Assembly (NCBI RefSeq): GCF_020379485.1
Contig: NC_063439.1
Coordinates: forward strand, 25,978,098 to 26,042,097
Length of the DNA stretch: 64,000 nt
Direction of reading: 5' to 3'
Source: Brassica napus
Taxonomy: Eukaryota; Streptophyta; Magnoliopsida; Brassicales; Brassicaceae
Below, in pieces: positions 1 to 10,461 of this stretch. The notes under the pieces were generated by a model. That model saw nothing but the letters and a program-made list of their open reading frames with translations. It made no database searches and was not told the origin of the DNA. A program made the translations under genes and the position numbers. Position 1 is the first letter of the stretch. Every line of letters begins with the position of its first letter.

Positions 1-1275
1 GAATATCCTCAGATATGCATTTCATCTGACCAGAATGAACTTCATACCTCATTGATAGTGTTTTAGGTGATAAAAACGTAAGGATCAAAAGACAAACCGA
101 GCTCCAACAAAGAAGATCCATGGCGGCACCAGAGAAAAACAGAGAGATAAATAAAAATTATTAAAAAAAATCTTGCAGTATTCAAAGGGTTTTTGGTCGT
201 TTTGGGTAAATTCAGAGGCAAAAGAGAGTCAAACATTTTATACCACGTGTAAACGTTTAATTTGTTGAATCTTGTAAAAAGATTCTTATACAGCGTCACT
301 TGATTGTCTTTCCTATATTTGCCGCGGGTAGATATATTATGGGCTTTATGCATTAGTGAAGCTAATATATAACAACTTTCGGGCCAAAGCCTTTCTAAAG
401 TTACTAAGGCCTATTTAAGTTTTCATGTAATAAAAGAAATTTTCATTAGTGAAGCTAATAATGTATAACAAGTAACAACTTTGAAACTCCGCGGATCACG
501 TATTGGCAGAGAAGGAAGAACCTCGACAACTTGAGCGGTTAAAGATGAAAAAGAAAGCCCTAGAAAGAAGAAGAAAGAGGCGATGGTATGGTGGAAGAGA
601 GTTTATCACTTGTGAGGAAGGTTCAGGTGTTTTTTCCTTTGCAGGTGAATGAGTATGCTGTCTCAGCTCTCGATCATTACCTTTTAAAGGGCTTATAATT
701 TTTGGATCTCCGGGCTTTACGACTGCAAAGGTTCTTTTATGTGGTTGTTCAGAAAAAAAAAGGTTCTTTTATGTGTTGTAGCATCTTCCGATCAGTGACG
801 CAGCATCAGTCAGAAGTTGCAAAAAAGAAAAAAGATCGCTGAAAAATTCAGTGATCAAGCATTTATATTATGACTAATAAGCCACAACAAAACAAACAAC
901 TTGTGACATTTGATAACATGCAAATCGCTATTGCAATCACAACTTATAGCGACAGCTAAGAAAAATAGGGCCATTAGTATAAGTAGAAAGAAAAAAAATG
1001 CTTTCATCATTTTCATAAATGAAAACACATCCACTGTATACGAAACATAAAAATGATAAGCCTATCATACAGTCTTTTTATGCAACGCAAGATTTTGAAA
1101 TGGTTTCATCCAATTTTTTTAATAAATTTCTATTAGACTATCTTTTTTCTATTAGATTATCAAAGATTAGAAGGTTCATTCTATACCTTAAATATTGTCA
1201 TTTGGTATTTGTTTATTAGAACTTGTTCATCATATGGTTTGTTCTATCAAAACTTATTCCACAATATTTAATACA
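1..1275. other. Gene-free left edge
   Basis: AT-rich DNA with no convincing gene. A 50-codon open stretch at about 487-637 (+), rich in Lys and Arg and without a start codon, could be a broken exon, but I do not recognise it. A short motif beginning cattagtgaagctaat occurs twice, near 350 and near 443. A tiny poly(A) insertion sits at 744-758 and is listed separately. Confidence 0.5.
744..758 (+). mobile_element. Micro poly(A) insertion A
   Basis: Fifteen bases, gttgttcag followed by six or more A, lie between perfect 17-bp direct repeats (aaaggttcttttatgtg at 727-743 and 759-775). This is the footprint expected of target-primed reverse transcription that copied only the end of a SINE or LINE RNA. 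Confidence 0.6.
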
Positions 1276-2023
1276 TCTATATTATTAAAACTAAAGTACT
1301 TTTTGGTACTGTTTGAAAATTTAGATAGTAGATTAAATTAAAGTTGTTTGGAAACAAAGATATGAGATTAAATATTTTTTTTTATTTACATATTTAGTCA
1401 CTGTAATTCTTTCTCATTAAATGAAAATAAATGAGATTCTGTCGTTTGAAAACTTGGATAACGGATTAAATGAGAATTGTTTGGAAACACGGATAGCAGA
1501 TTAAATATTTCTTTTTATTTACACATTTATCCATTACATTTCTTTCTTATTTACAAATCTGCCACTTCACTTAAAATCAAAAAATTAAATTAATTAAAAT
1601 GGACTGTTATTTCTTTTTGCTGAAAAAAACACAAAATGTAATATATAGTATATATTAATCTGCTACAGTACAATTTTCAAGAAAACCAAATATCATAATT
1701 AATAATAATTCATAAAAACCTACTGTAAAAAATTAAATCATTTTTAAATAAATAAACAAAAAAATCAATAGGTTAATATATGAATATTACAATTACATCA
1801 AATTGCATCAACTTATAAAATTATAAATATAATATTACGTACATATAAAATAATATTATCAAACATATATATTATAATATAATATATTCTACTCTAAATA
1901 TATTTTACAAAACATAAAAATATAAATGAATATTTTATAAAATTAATGGTTTATAAATTTACATTGAACGCAAGTTAAATCCAACACCCGCGCGGAAGCA
2001 CGGAGACGCGGATCAAGATCTAG
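1276..2023 (+). mobile_element. Non-autonomous Helitron, copy 1
   Basis: The element starts TCTATATTATTAAAAC directly after an A and ends CAAGATCTAG directly before a T, as expected for Helitrons, which insert between A and T and end in CTRR. A degraded GC-rich hairpin (cccgcgc...) lies just before the 3' end. The 5' third contains two diverged internal repeats of roughly 120 bp. No coding capacity is visible. It is closely similar over its whole length to the copy at 23585-24309. Confidence 0.85.
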
Positions 2024-2708
2024 TTCAGTCATTAAGTACTTAAGTCTATTTTAACTAAAATCTTTATTTTAGCCCACTACACACACCACTATACTATTAT
2101 ATTTTGTATATATGGTTCATAAACAAAGCTATGGTGAACAGGATTCTAGGTGTTATGTTTTGATAGATCAAAACATGTTATTAAGTTAAATAGACAAGTA
2201 CAAGAACACGACTTTTAAACACCACTTTGTAGATCTCTTCAACATTTTGTTTTCAAATTATGTAGAATGAGTGAAAACTTGAAATATTCTTACTTCCAAT
2301 TATTTAAAATTTTTGTTTTGTTTTTCTTAGGGAATGTGATAAGAGAAGATTTAAACAGAAAGTGTACTTCTCTTAGGCTTCGAATGGTGATCATCGTTTC
2401 GTCCCGTCCCGCGGTTAACAGTGATAAAAATCTCTACGTATACTATATATCTATACATTTTTATAACTGTTAAAACCGCATCACAGTTGAACCGTTTGTC
2501 CTGCACCGTTCAAACTGCAGTCACCACTCGGAGCCATTAGTAATACTAAAAACAATATACGTAAGTCGTCTCATTGACCTTTGACCTTGTATCGCCTGTC
2601 CACAATGGTTATTCTTGAATTTTTTATTGTTCTGAATATATTGACTTTTTAACAATAGGAAACGACGGATATATTGGACCATTGGTAAATATACAGCTGC
2701 AGTAATTG

Positions 2709-2795
<87 letters not shown>

Positions 2796-2977
2796 AGAGA
2801 ACGATATTTCCACTAACCGATGACTGAGTAACCTTCTACATATAAAATACATATGTGACTCAATTGTGTGGTTAAGTAATTATTGGAACGACTGTTGGTG
2901 TATATATATTCATTTCCTATATTACTGCCTTCAGGCACATAACAAAGAAAGGTTTGACAAGAATTTTAGAAGTGAAA
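2024..2977 (+). promoter_or_regulatory. 5' region of PHO1-like gene 1
   Basis: The segment around 2575-2690 aligns by eye with the segment 10125-10220 upstream of PHO1-like gene 2 (shared accttgtatcgc, tccacaatggttat and cggatat blocks), so the tandem duplication included promoter sequence. A pyrimidine tract ending at cttcag (2935) resembles a 3' splice site, and a similar site precedes the ATG of gene 2, so a 5'-UTR intron is likely. A long (TA)n tract interrupts the region in this copy only. Confidence 0.5.
2712..2792. repeat. (TA)n microsatellite, about 40 units
   Basis: An uninterrupted TA dinucleotide tract of about 80 bp lies some 190 bp upstream of the start codon of PHO1-like gene 1. 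Gene 2 has no matching tract at the corresponding place. Confidence 0.95.
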
Positions 2978-5900
2978 ATGAAGTTCGGAAAAGAACTGTC
3001 GTCACAAATGGTACCGGAGTGGCAACAAGCTTACATGAGCTACGACTATCTCAAAAACCTTCTCAAGGAAATCATCAAACTCAAACACAAAACCAACCCT
3101 CCTCCACCACCACATCAAGCCGTCTCCAGTGAAGGACTTAGCCGCAAAATGACTCTATACCGAGCTTTTAGCGGTCTTGTCCAAACGCCAGGAAAGAAAA
3201 GACAAAGCTCGGGGCAAACCAACCCTTCTCTAAAAACTGACATTGAAGAAGGTAATGTTATGTTTCACGTACTTCTAATACAAAAACAACTTGACAAGAA
3301 TCTATATTGGTCTATTTTTTACATATATTATTGTCCGGGTTTTCATAGTTTCAATGTGAGATTTTTAACAGGTTATGCTCCGATACTCGTCAACAAAGGA
3401 GGTCACGGCTTAGAAACTACTTTCTTGATGACGGCAGAGGAAGGAGGAGAATATGAATTGGTGTTTTTCCGGCGACTCGACGATGAGTTTAATAGAGTTG
3501 AGAAATTCTACAAAGAGAAAGTGGAAGAAGTAGTGAATGATGCGGTCATGCTTAATAAGCAAATGGATGCTCTAATTGCATTCCGAGTTAAGGTTGAGAA
3601 TCCTGTTGGGTGGGGATGGGAGGAGCGGACGGTGGAAATGACTCGCTTGGCCTCCGACGTTGCCACTTCCACCGCTGCCATCGCTGCTTCTACACCTGCT
3701 AGAACTGGAAACAGTAAGATCTTTAAAATGCATTTACTTATTTTAAACTAATGATTCCACGAAAATTGTGTTACTATGTTATACTATACAGTACTAATTA
3801 TTATTTAATATTTCTTTGAACGAGGCAAGATCTTTGTCTTGAAAGAAAGCAACGTAAATGGAAATGAACATAATATAAAATGAAAACAACGTATATAATC
3901 ATAATATTAGGTACATATTTAGCAACTTATAACGAATGAAACGGTCCAGTTCTAAATTCAATTCTATATTATAAGTAATAATCCAACACTTTTGTATCGT
4001 TGGAAATTTGGTGAAACTAGACCTATAAAACTCTTGCACGTTTAAAAACGAAACGGCGTTAAAGCAAATCCATATACAACTGTTAACCAGAAAAACAGAG
4101 TCGGTTTAAAATTCTTTTGAGTCTTAATATTGGAAATTCGGTTTATTTCGGTCTCAAACTTAACCGGAACGTTATAGTTATATTTCTCTCCTGCCTTATG
4201 TTGCAGTGAAGCCTAGAGCTCAATCTCGGTTGGAGGCTATACATGAAGGAGGCTCCAGCAGAGCTGATCAATCCCAGGAAGATGAAAATCACGGTGACTC
4301 GAGAAGGAGCATCTTAAGCAAAATGGCAGCTGGAAGGCCAGCCCCTATCGAGGTTCTAGACCACATAAAGATCAACAACACTAAGGAAACGCCTAGGTCC
4401 ACCATTAAAGGCGTTCTCCATTCCTCGAGCAATGAAGAGATCATATTCAATAGGCATAATCTGAGGGAAGTCGAAGAGAAGCTCAAAGTAGCCTTCGTGG
4501 AGTTTTACCAGAAGCTTCGTCTCCTCAAGAGCTACAGGTTGCGTTCACGTGCATGAATGTGTTGAATTTTGTTAAAAATTTGACTTATTATTTGATTGGA
4601 ATCGAAATATATATGCAGCTTTCTGAATGTGTTGGCGTTCTCCAAGATTTTGAAGAAGTATGATAAGGTTAGTATTGGTCATAGTAGAATTTTTTTATTC
4701 TAAGGTTGTTGAAAAATATTGAAAGGTGGTTTACGTCATTACATTCACAGATAACTTCAAGAAAAGCTTCCAAGCCTTACATGAAAATGGTTGATAATTC
4801 GTATCTCGGAAGCTCAGATGAGGTAAGCTTTGAGTTCGATCCAAACTAGATTTTGATTCCTCTGTTTTGTTCCTTGTAATGACCTTCTCTTGCTTATCTT
4901 ATATCACAGCTTATGAAACTGATACAGCGTGTTGAGGCTACATTCATAAAGCATTTCGCAAATGGTAACAGAAGAACAGGAATGAATATTTTGAGACCTC
5001 AAATGAAAAGAGAAAGACATCGACTTACATTCTCCACAGGTAGAATCATAGATACAAAAAATAAACATGCTCTTATTTATGTTTTTAAATTTTTTTTCAG
5101 TGTGTTGTGTTTATGAGGATTTTTATTTATTTCAGGTTTCTCTGCTGGATGTGTGTTTTCTCTTATAGTAGCTCTTGTCTCCATCATACGCGCCCGGAAT
5201 ATCTTTCAAAAGGATGGCTACGAAGGTTACATGAAAACTATGTTCCCTCTTTATAGGTAAAAACTTACTTTGCCTCTTCAACAAAATATTTTTTAGGGTG
5301 AAACTTGTTTCTTTAACAGTATTTTGTTGCTCTTCTTGCAGCTTGTTTGGGTTCATTGTGCTTCACATGACTATGTATGCTATTGATATATACTATTGGA
5401 AGCGTTATCGAGTAAACTATGCATTCATATTTGGGTTCAAGCAAGGAACTGAACTTGGTTACAGACAAGTTCTGTTTGTGGGATTTAGCATTGGAGCTTT
5501 TGCGTTGCTTTGTGTACTTGGTAATCTTGACATGCAAGCAAACCCTAGAACCAAAAGTTTCCAAGCACTGACCGAACTTCTTCCTCTTTTCCTTCTTGGT
5601 GTAAGTCCGTAAATTTCGAGAAAAAAAAATCAGTTTTTAATGCAAATTCAACTGTATAATGGGGCTAACTCTATATGATGTTTGTTTCAGGCTATGTTTA
5701 CAGTTTTAATCTTGCCATTAAACATTCTCTACCGATCGAGCCGCTTCTTCTTCCTTACGTGTCTGTTTCACTGCCTTGCTGCTCCTCTTTACAAGGTAGG
5801 TGAAACATTAAATTTCAACGGGTTATTATTGTTGATAACAATATATATCATATAGTTACTAATGACTACTCAATGCAGGTAACTTTACCCGATTTCTTCT

Positions 5901-8900
5901 TAGGAGATCAATTAACTAGTCAAGTACAAGCTCTTCGAAGCATCCAGTTTTATATATGTTACTATGGCTGGGGAGACTTCAAACAAAGGCAAGACACATG
6001 CAAAGACTGGCAAGAATACAAAATTTTCTTATACATTGTTGCTGTAATCCCATATCTATCTCGCCTCCTTCAGGTACAAGAAAGAAATCATTTAAAAATA
6101 GCATAATCTAACATTGTTCCAGCGTTCGATAGTTTTATGTGTTTTTTTTTTTTTTTGAAAAAAGGTTTTCAATTTAAATGCTAGAAAGATACAGAGATAA
6201 GGTTTTAGGGACCTTAAGAGTTCAAAGATAAAACAACATGCAACGGTTTTAAAGTCAAGAGAGACGCGAAAGCAACATAGTATGATGAAGGCAACACTTA
6301 ACAAGATTTTGTTGTGAACTCAGTGATGAGGACCTCTTCCTCGGCCTCTTTTTCCTTTCCCTGTAACAGTAAACCATTCCATCTCCTTAAGCCTTTGAGA
6401 TGGCTTTAATGGCCTACCGCCTCGTGACCTTAGTGTTGATTCATCATCTACAAACGGGTCACGAGGATGTGTAGGGGAAGTATCATGAGAGGCAAAAGTA
6501 AATGGTAATGGAGAATTTGAAAAGACAAGTTCCTTGGCTGGTGGGACACTCGATGGTTCACTGGCATCAGCACTATCCAATACCGCAAATAAGTTGTCAT
6601 GAACAAATGGTACAGAAGACGGAGAGGAGTTAGAGTTATCAACCACAATATCAACATTCCCAACAAACTTCCCTGAAGGAGCCTCTGGAGTTGGTGGTAC
6701 AGATTGTGTTGAGGAGTCAACAGGTTCTGCGACATCTAATTGTTTGCAGGTTTCGTCATTAGGAGAGACGGAGACATCTAATTGTTTGCAGGTTTCGTCA
6801 TTAGGAGAGACGGAAACTACGGTAGGTGGTGGGAGTTCCTTTTCATCAGTAACAGCAGTAACATGAGTAACTTGAACAATTTCAGAAGGTGTACAAGACA
6901 CATGAACCTTTTCAGTGAAAGAGCCTGTAGGAGTGTTTACAGCCACAACTGAAGCAGAGGGGACTGTGGTGACTTCTCTACTTGGTTCTTCTATTTCTGA
7001 GTTTTCATTTATAGGGAGGCCACTTCCTTCATGATCAAGAAGAATACAACCTTGAGAATCAAAAGATAAAGCATCTGTTTTTTCCTGAGATTCTAGTGGA
7101 GCTGATTTAGTAGCTTTGAGAGACTGATATGCAGCAGAAGAGTTTTCAGATACAGCGTTGATTGGAACCAGAGGGAGACCAAGGCATCTAGGTGCTTTGT
7201 GACCTAACTGCCCACACTTAGGGCACACAGAAGGCAGCCATGAGTATATAACAGAAACCATTGATACTGAACCACTTTCATCTTCGAGTGCTACTCTTTG
7301 AGGAAATGGTCTATCCAACTTAACTTCAACCAGAATTTTTGCCTCACCCATCAGTATAGGATCAAGCCAAGGCTTACTCGTGAGCATCGGTGCCCCTATA
7401 CCGGAAGCTATCCAGCTTATACCTTTCTTGGAATAAAGCTGGTGGGGAATGTCTTTCAGAGTAAGCCAAACCGGGATTGTAGATATCTCAGGGACAGTGA
7501 TAGTACCCTTAGGATCCCAAGTAGATACAAACATTATACAATCATCCACATGCCATATACCTCTCTGAACTACCCACTTACGAGTAAACTCATCCGGAAT
7601 GTGAAACAAAAAAGCGTTGTTTCCTATCTCACGAGTGTAGATCCGGCATCTAGTTCCCCAGATTCTACTAACAACAGATTGAATTAAGCCAGAAGCAGGG
7701 GCAGAGCACCGATAGAATTGACCAATTACAAATTCCTTCTGGTTCTCTAATCCTTCTAGTAAGACATGGCGAGGAATACGTACCTTTGGCGTACCATCCT
7801 CGAGGAACTCAGGCGAGGTGACCTTATGCAGATTTCTCTTAGACTTCTCCATTTTTGAAGCCCAAGGATACTCAGGATCATTATCACAGATACCTAGTGG
7901 TACCTTGGCAGTTACACTCGAGGAGTAGCTATTATGCGGAGAAGGCCTTGAAGCGTTGATTGCCCTAGCAACAGGTTGACGACGCCGAGATGGAGCACAG
8001 TTGGCTGCCGAAAGCGAGGGCCACTGAGTTTCTCTGGACAAATCGGCTATCAGTTCCTTCGAGGTCTGCATGAGAACCGTAGCTGCAGAAGAAGGTTGAG
8101 TGATGGAGAGAGGCTTCGACCAAGCATTAGAAGTAGTGACCGTGGAGATTGGCTGGTCCGACTCCTTTGGGGAAGCTGAGAAGGAGCCACCAGAAATAGT
8201 GGCTAACAGAGGAGTCCCACTGGTTGGAAGAACCATATCGACACTGGGATCGACAGTAGCAACATCAACAGTAGCTGGGACTTTCGCTAGTGGATTTGAA
8301 TCTGATTTGAGGGAATCCATGAGTAGAGTAGGGGAGAAACCTTCAGATGATGGCAGACTGGAGCCCCCTTACACGCGAGGTGGCCAGAGACGCCGGTAAT
8401 GGCCTCCGATTAGATTCAATTTGGGGTTTCTAAGTTTCGCCTTCGAAGTCGCTTGTTTTTTAGTTTACTACGGAGTTATTATTATTATTATTTGATTTAT
8501 GAATTGTGTTTAGTTTTATGTGTTGTTCTATTTTATTCAGTGCATGCGACGAATGTTTGAGGAAAGAAGCCTAGAGCAAGGATACAACGGAGTCAAATAC
8601 TTGTTGACAATAATAGCGGTTTGTTTGAGAACAGCTTATGTTTTTGAAACCAACAAGAATCATAAGTTTATTCTCAAAGTATTAGCTGGTTCTGCCTCAG
8701 TTCTTGCTGCTGTTTTCTGTACATACTGGGACTTTGTCCATGACTGGGGACTTCTGAATAGAACCTCCAAAAACAGATGGCTTCGAGATAAACTTCTAGT
8801 CCCACACAAGAGAGTATACTTCATTGCAATGGTACGTGAGCTATTAAAAACGACTGATTATCTTTTAAGAAAAAGATTGTATGTGTGTCTTGATATGTAA

Positions 8901-9321
8901 TCTCTATTTCTCACATCTGATCATCTTGAGATTAAATTTGCAGATCTTGAACGTTGTGTTGAGGTTCGCATGGTTGCAAACAGTACTCGATTTTGAGTTT
9001 AAATTTCTCCATAGTCAGACGGTGCTTGCGGTTGTGGCCTGTCTTGAGATTATTCGTCGTGGGATATGGAATTTCTTCAGGTTACTATTTCACACTTACT
9101 TATTTGTTTTTTTTTGTGGATTACCAAGAAACTTTGGATATCATTACATTGTTTTTCTCCTTTTCACTTTCTCTATCATGGATTTTTATAAGTTTTATTT
9201 TCTTTTTCTTTATTAAAAAAGGCTAGAGAATGAGCATTTGAATAATGTGGGGAAGTACCGAGCTTTCAAGTCAGTTCCATTACCGTTCAGTTACGACGAA
9301 GACGATGAAAAAGATGATTAA
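2978..9321 (+). CDS. PHO1-like phosphate exporter, SPX-EXS (gene 1)
   Basis: Predicted 801-residue member of the PHO1 family, membrane proteins that export phosphate or signal phosphate status. Exons: 2978-3251, 3372-3713, 4207-4537, 4619-4667, 4751-4822, 4910-5039, 5136-5256, 5342-5600, 5691-5795, 5879-6073, 8541-8831, 8944-9080, 9222-9321, all GT-AG, 2406 nt in total. The N-terminal SPX domain starts [15 protein letters not shown] and ends near residue 350, with the KKYDK helix (about 328-332) that contributes to the inositol-pyrophosphate-binding surface in this family. Hydrophobic segments begin near residue 400, and the EXS domain covers about 560-790. The tail is acidic. ATG 2978 is chosen because the canonical SPX start follows it directly. 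Intron 10 is 2.47 kb because of an antisense LINE. Very similar to the gene at 10462. From Arabidopsis order it is an H2- or H6-type PHO1 homologue; which one needs a tree. Confidence 0.9.
6144..8510 (-). mobile_element. ORF1-only LINE-derived retroelement in PHO1 intron
   Basis: A 2.37-kb antisense insertion in intron 10 of PHO1-like gene 1, flanked by perfect 14-bp target duplications (tagttttatgtgtt at 6130-6143 and 8511-8524). The corresponding intron of gene 2 is only 72 bp and lacks it, giving an empty site. Read on the - strand it has about 190 nt of leader, one long ORF (8320-6320), about 163 nt of 3'UTR and a poly(A) tail (the T run from 6144). No endonuclease or reverse-transcriptase ORF is present, so it was presumably mobilised in trans by an L1. 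Confidence 0.85.
6320..8320 (-). CDS. LINE ORF1 protein, DUF4283 + zinc knuckle
   Basis: An intact 666-codon ORF. The middle part (about 180-325) resembles the DUF4283 nucleic-acid-binding domain of plant L1 ORF1 proteins, including a W-DPKG stretch and a GIGAP motif. It is followed by a CCHC zinc knuckle, [14 protein letters not shown], near residues 361-374. The N- and C-terminal parts are Ser/Thr/Pro/Val-rich and low in complexity, and the protein ends in a basic Arg-Gly run. A 42-nt direct duplication at about 6731-6811 repeats 14 residues ([11 protein letters not shown]...). The likely role is binding element RNA in a ribonucleoprotein. The lack of any stop suggests recent insertion. Confidence 0.8.
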   Translation of the reverse strand: MDSLKSDSNPLAKVPATVDVATVDPSVDMVLPTSGTPLLATISGGSFSASPKESDQPISTVTTSNAWSKPLSITQPSSAATVLMQTSKELIADLSRETQWPSLSAANCAPSRRRQPVARAINASRPSPHNSYSSSVTAKVPLGICDNDPEYPWASKMEKSKRNLHKVTSPEFLEDGTPKVRIPRHVLLEGLENQKEFVIGQFYRCSAPASGLIQSVVSRIWGTRCRIYTREIGNNAFLFHIPDEFTRKWVVQRGIWHVDDCIMFVSTWDPKGTITVPEISTIPVWLTLKDIPHQLYSKKGISWIASGIGAPMLTSKPWLDPILMGEAKILVEVKLDRPFPQRVALEDESGSVSMVSVIYSWLPSVCPKCGQLGHKAPRCLGLPLVPINAVSENSSAAYQSLKATKSAPLESQEKTDALSFDSQGCILLDHEGSGLPINENSEIEEPSREVTTVPSASVVAVNTPTGSFTEKVHVSCTPSEIVQVTHVTAVTDEKELPPPTVVSVSPNDETCKQLDVSVSPNDETCKQLDVAEPVDSSTQSVPPTPEAPSGKFVGNVDIVVDNSNSSPSSVPFVHDNLFAVLDSADASEPSSVPPAKELVFSNSPLPFTFASHDTSPTHPRDPFVDDESTLRSRGGRPLKPSQRLKEMEWFTVTGKGKRGRGRGPHH

Positions 9322-9881
9322 CATGTTTACAGAAGAACGTGAACATTTTCTTATACATGAAACGAAGTGTTTGTAACAAAATTATTCATTGTGTAATACC
9401 AGAGACGGTCCGTGAAATTATTCGGCTCGAAGCCAGATGTAAAAAGTGGCCAATTATGTATTATGAGAGATCGATCCCATAACATCCGCAAACTAAAGAT
9501 TCAACACTACCACTAGAGCTACTGAGTAACTTTGGTTAAATGTGGCCGCTAAATTTAATATTTATTTGCGGCTGGAAGCACCCGCTTCTTCCGCTTCCTT
9601 ATAGGACCGGCTCTGTGTAATACAAAACTGATAGTAAAAGAAATACAAAACTTTTGATGACAAAACTAATGGAAGTAATTTATCCCGTATATGGACGTGT
9701 GAATGTGATTGGTGTTTCTCTAGTGGACAAAAAGTGCCAACTGGAAATCTTCTTCGTAGAAAATTGTACGATTGGTACTTGTAGCATAGAAAACGAAAAT
9801 GTAAAGAGAAGTCCACAATAATTTGTCGGCGACATCATAAAGCACTTTAAAAAAGTTCCTAAACAAAGTACCTAAAAATAC

Positions 9882-9928
9882 ACCAGACAAAAAAAAATAC
9901 CTAATTTTCAAAAAAAAAAAAAAAAAAA
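9882..9928 (+). mobile_element. Short poly(A) insertion B
   Basis: Forty-seven bases with two A runs, the second about 19 long, lie between 12-bp direct repeats (acctaaaaatac at 9870-9881 and 9929-9940). An internal tacctaa repeat suggests two successive insertions at nearly the same place. Confidence 0.5.
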
Positions 9929-10187
9929 ACCTAAAAATACTTTGTAAAAGTACTTAAAATGATTTTTTTTTTAAATTATAAGAGTACATAACAAGTTCAG
10001 AAGTTCTGATCGATAAGTACGGAAACAAGACAGGTTTAAATATCACTATGTATATCTTACAAAAAGGTGGAATGAGTAAAACGTGAAACCCCTAGTTATT
10101 TTTTGCGGAATATGATAAGAGAAAGTCGGTTCCTTGACCATGACCTTGTATCGCACGTCATCTCCACAATGGTTATCTTTGACTTTC

Positions 10188-10195
10188 TATAAATA
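10188..10195 (+). promoter_or_regulatory. Putative TATA box of PHO1-like gene 2
   Basis: TATAAATA lies 267 bp before the start codon, within the block shared with the upstream region of gene 1. The distance implies a long leader, probably with an intron ending at the ttgctttcag site near 10430. Confidence 0.4.
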
Positions 10196-10461
10196 TGGGA
10201 AGGGACGGATATTGATTGATTTATATACTATGAATTAATATAATTTGCGGTGTGTCGGTGACTCATAAGTCATAACATTGATTTTAAATATTTGTGTAAG
10301 ACAGCGACTTTCCATTAAGCGACAGATAATGCAGGACAAGTATCTAGGCATGTTCGAGGGTCGATTATGTATTTTATTAAAACAACTTTTGGTGTATATA
10401 CATATTCATTTCCTCTTTAATTGCTTTCAGACACAACAAAGAAAGGTTTCAGACAAGAAAG

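Larger units (their letters stand above)
9322..10461. other. Intergenic between PHO1-like genes 1 and 2
   Basis: AT-rich spacer of 1.1 kb between the tandem duplicates. The right half contains the promoter of gene 2: a TATAAATA box at 10188-10195 and a block conserved with the upstream region of gene 1. A poly(A)-bearing insertion lies at 9882-9928. No other gene is seen. Confidence 0.6.

Noticed and set aside
63..353. 96-codon - strand open frame at the left edge
   Set aside because: No recognisable domain, no splice context and biased hydrophobic composition typical of AT-rich chance frames.
1081..1160. Repeated ttctattaga-tatc around a T run, like a micro-insertion
   Set aside because: The insert would be a plain T run of a few bases and the repeats differ; a simple tandem slip explains it.
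2649..2852. Open frame of repeated Ile-Tyr
   Set aside because: It is only the translation of the (TA)n tract.
7298..8399. + strand open frames opposite the LINE ORF1
   Set aside because: Shadows of the 666-codon - strand ORF; no domain or start context of their own.
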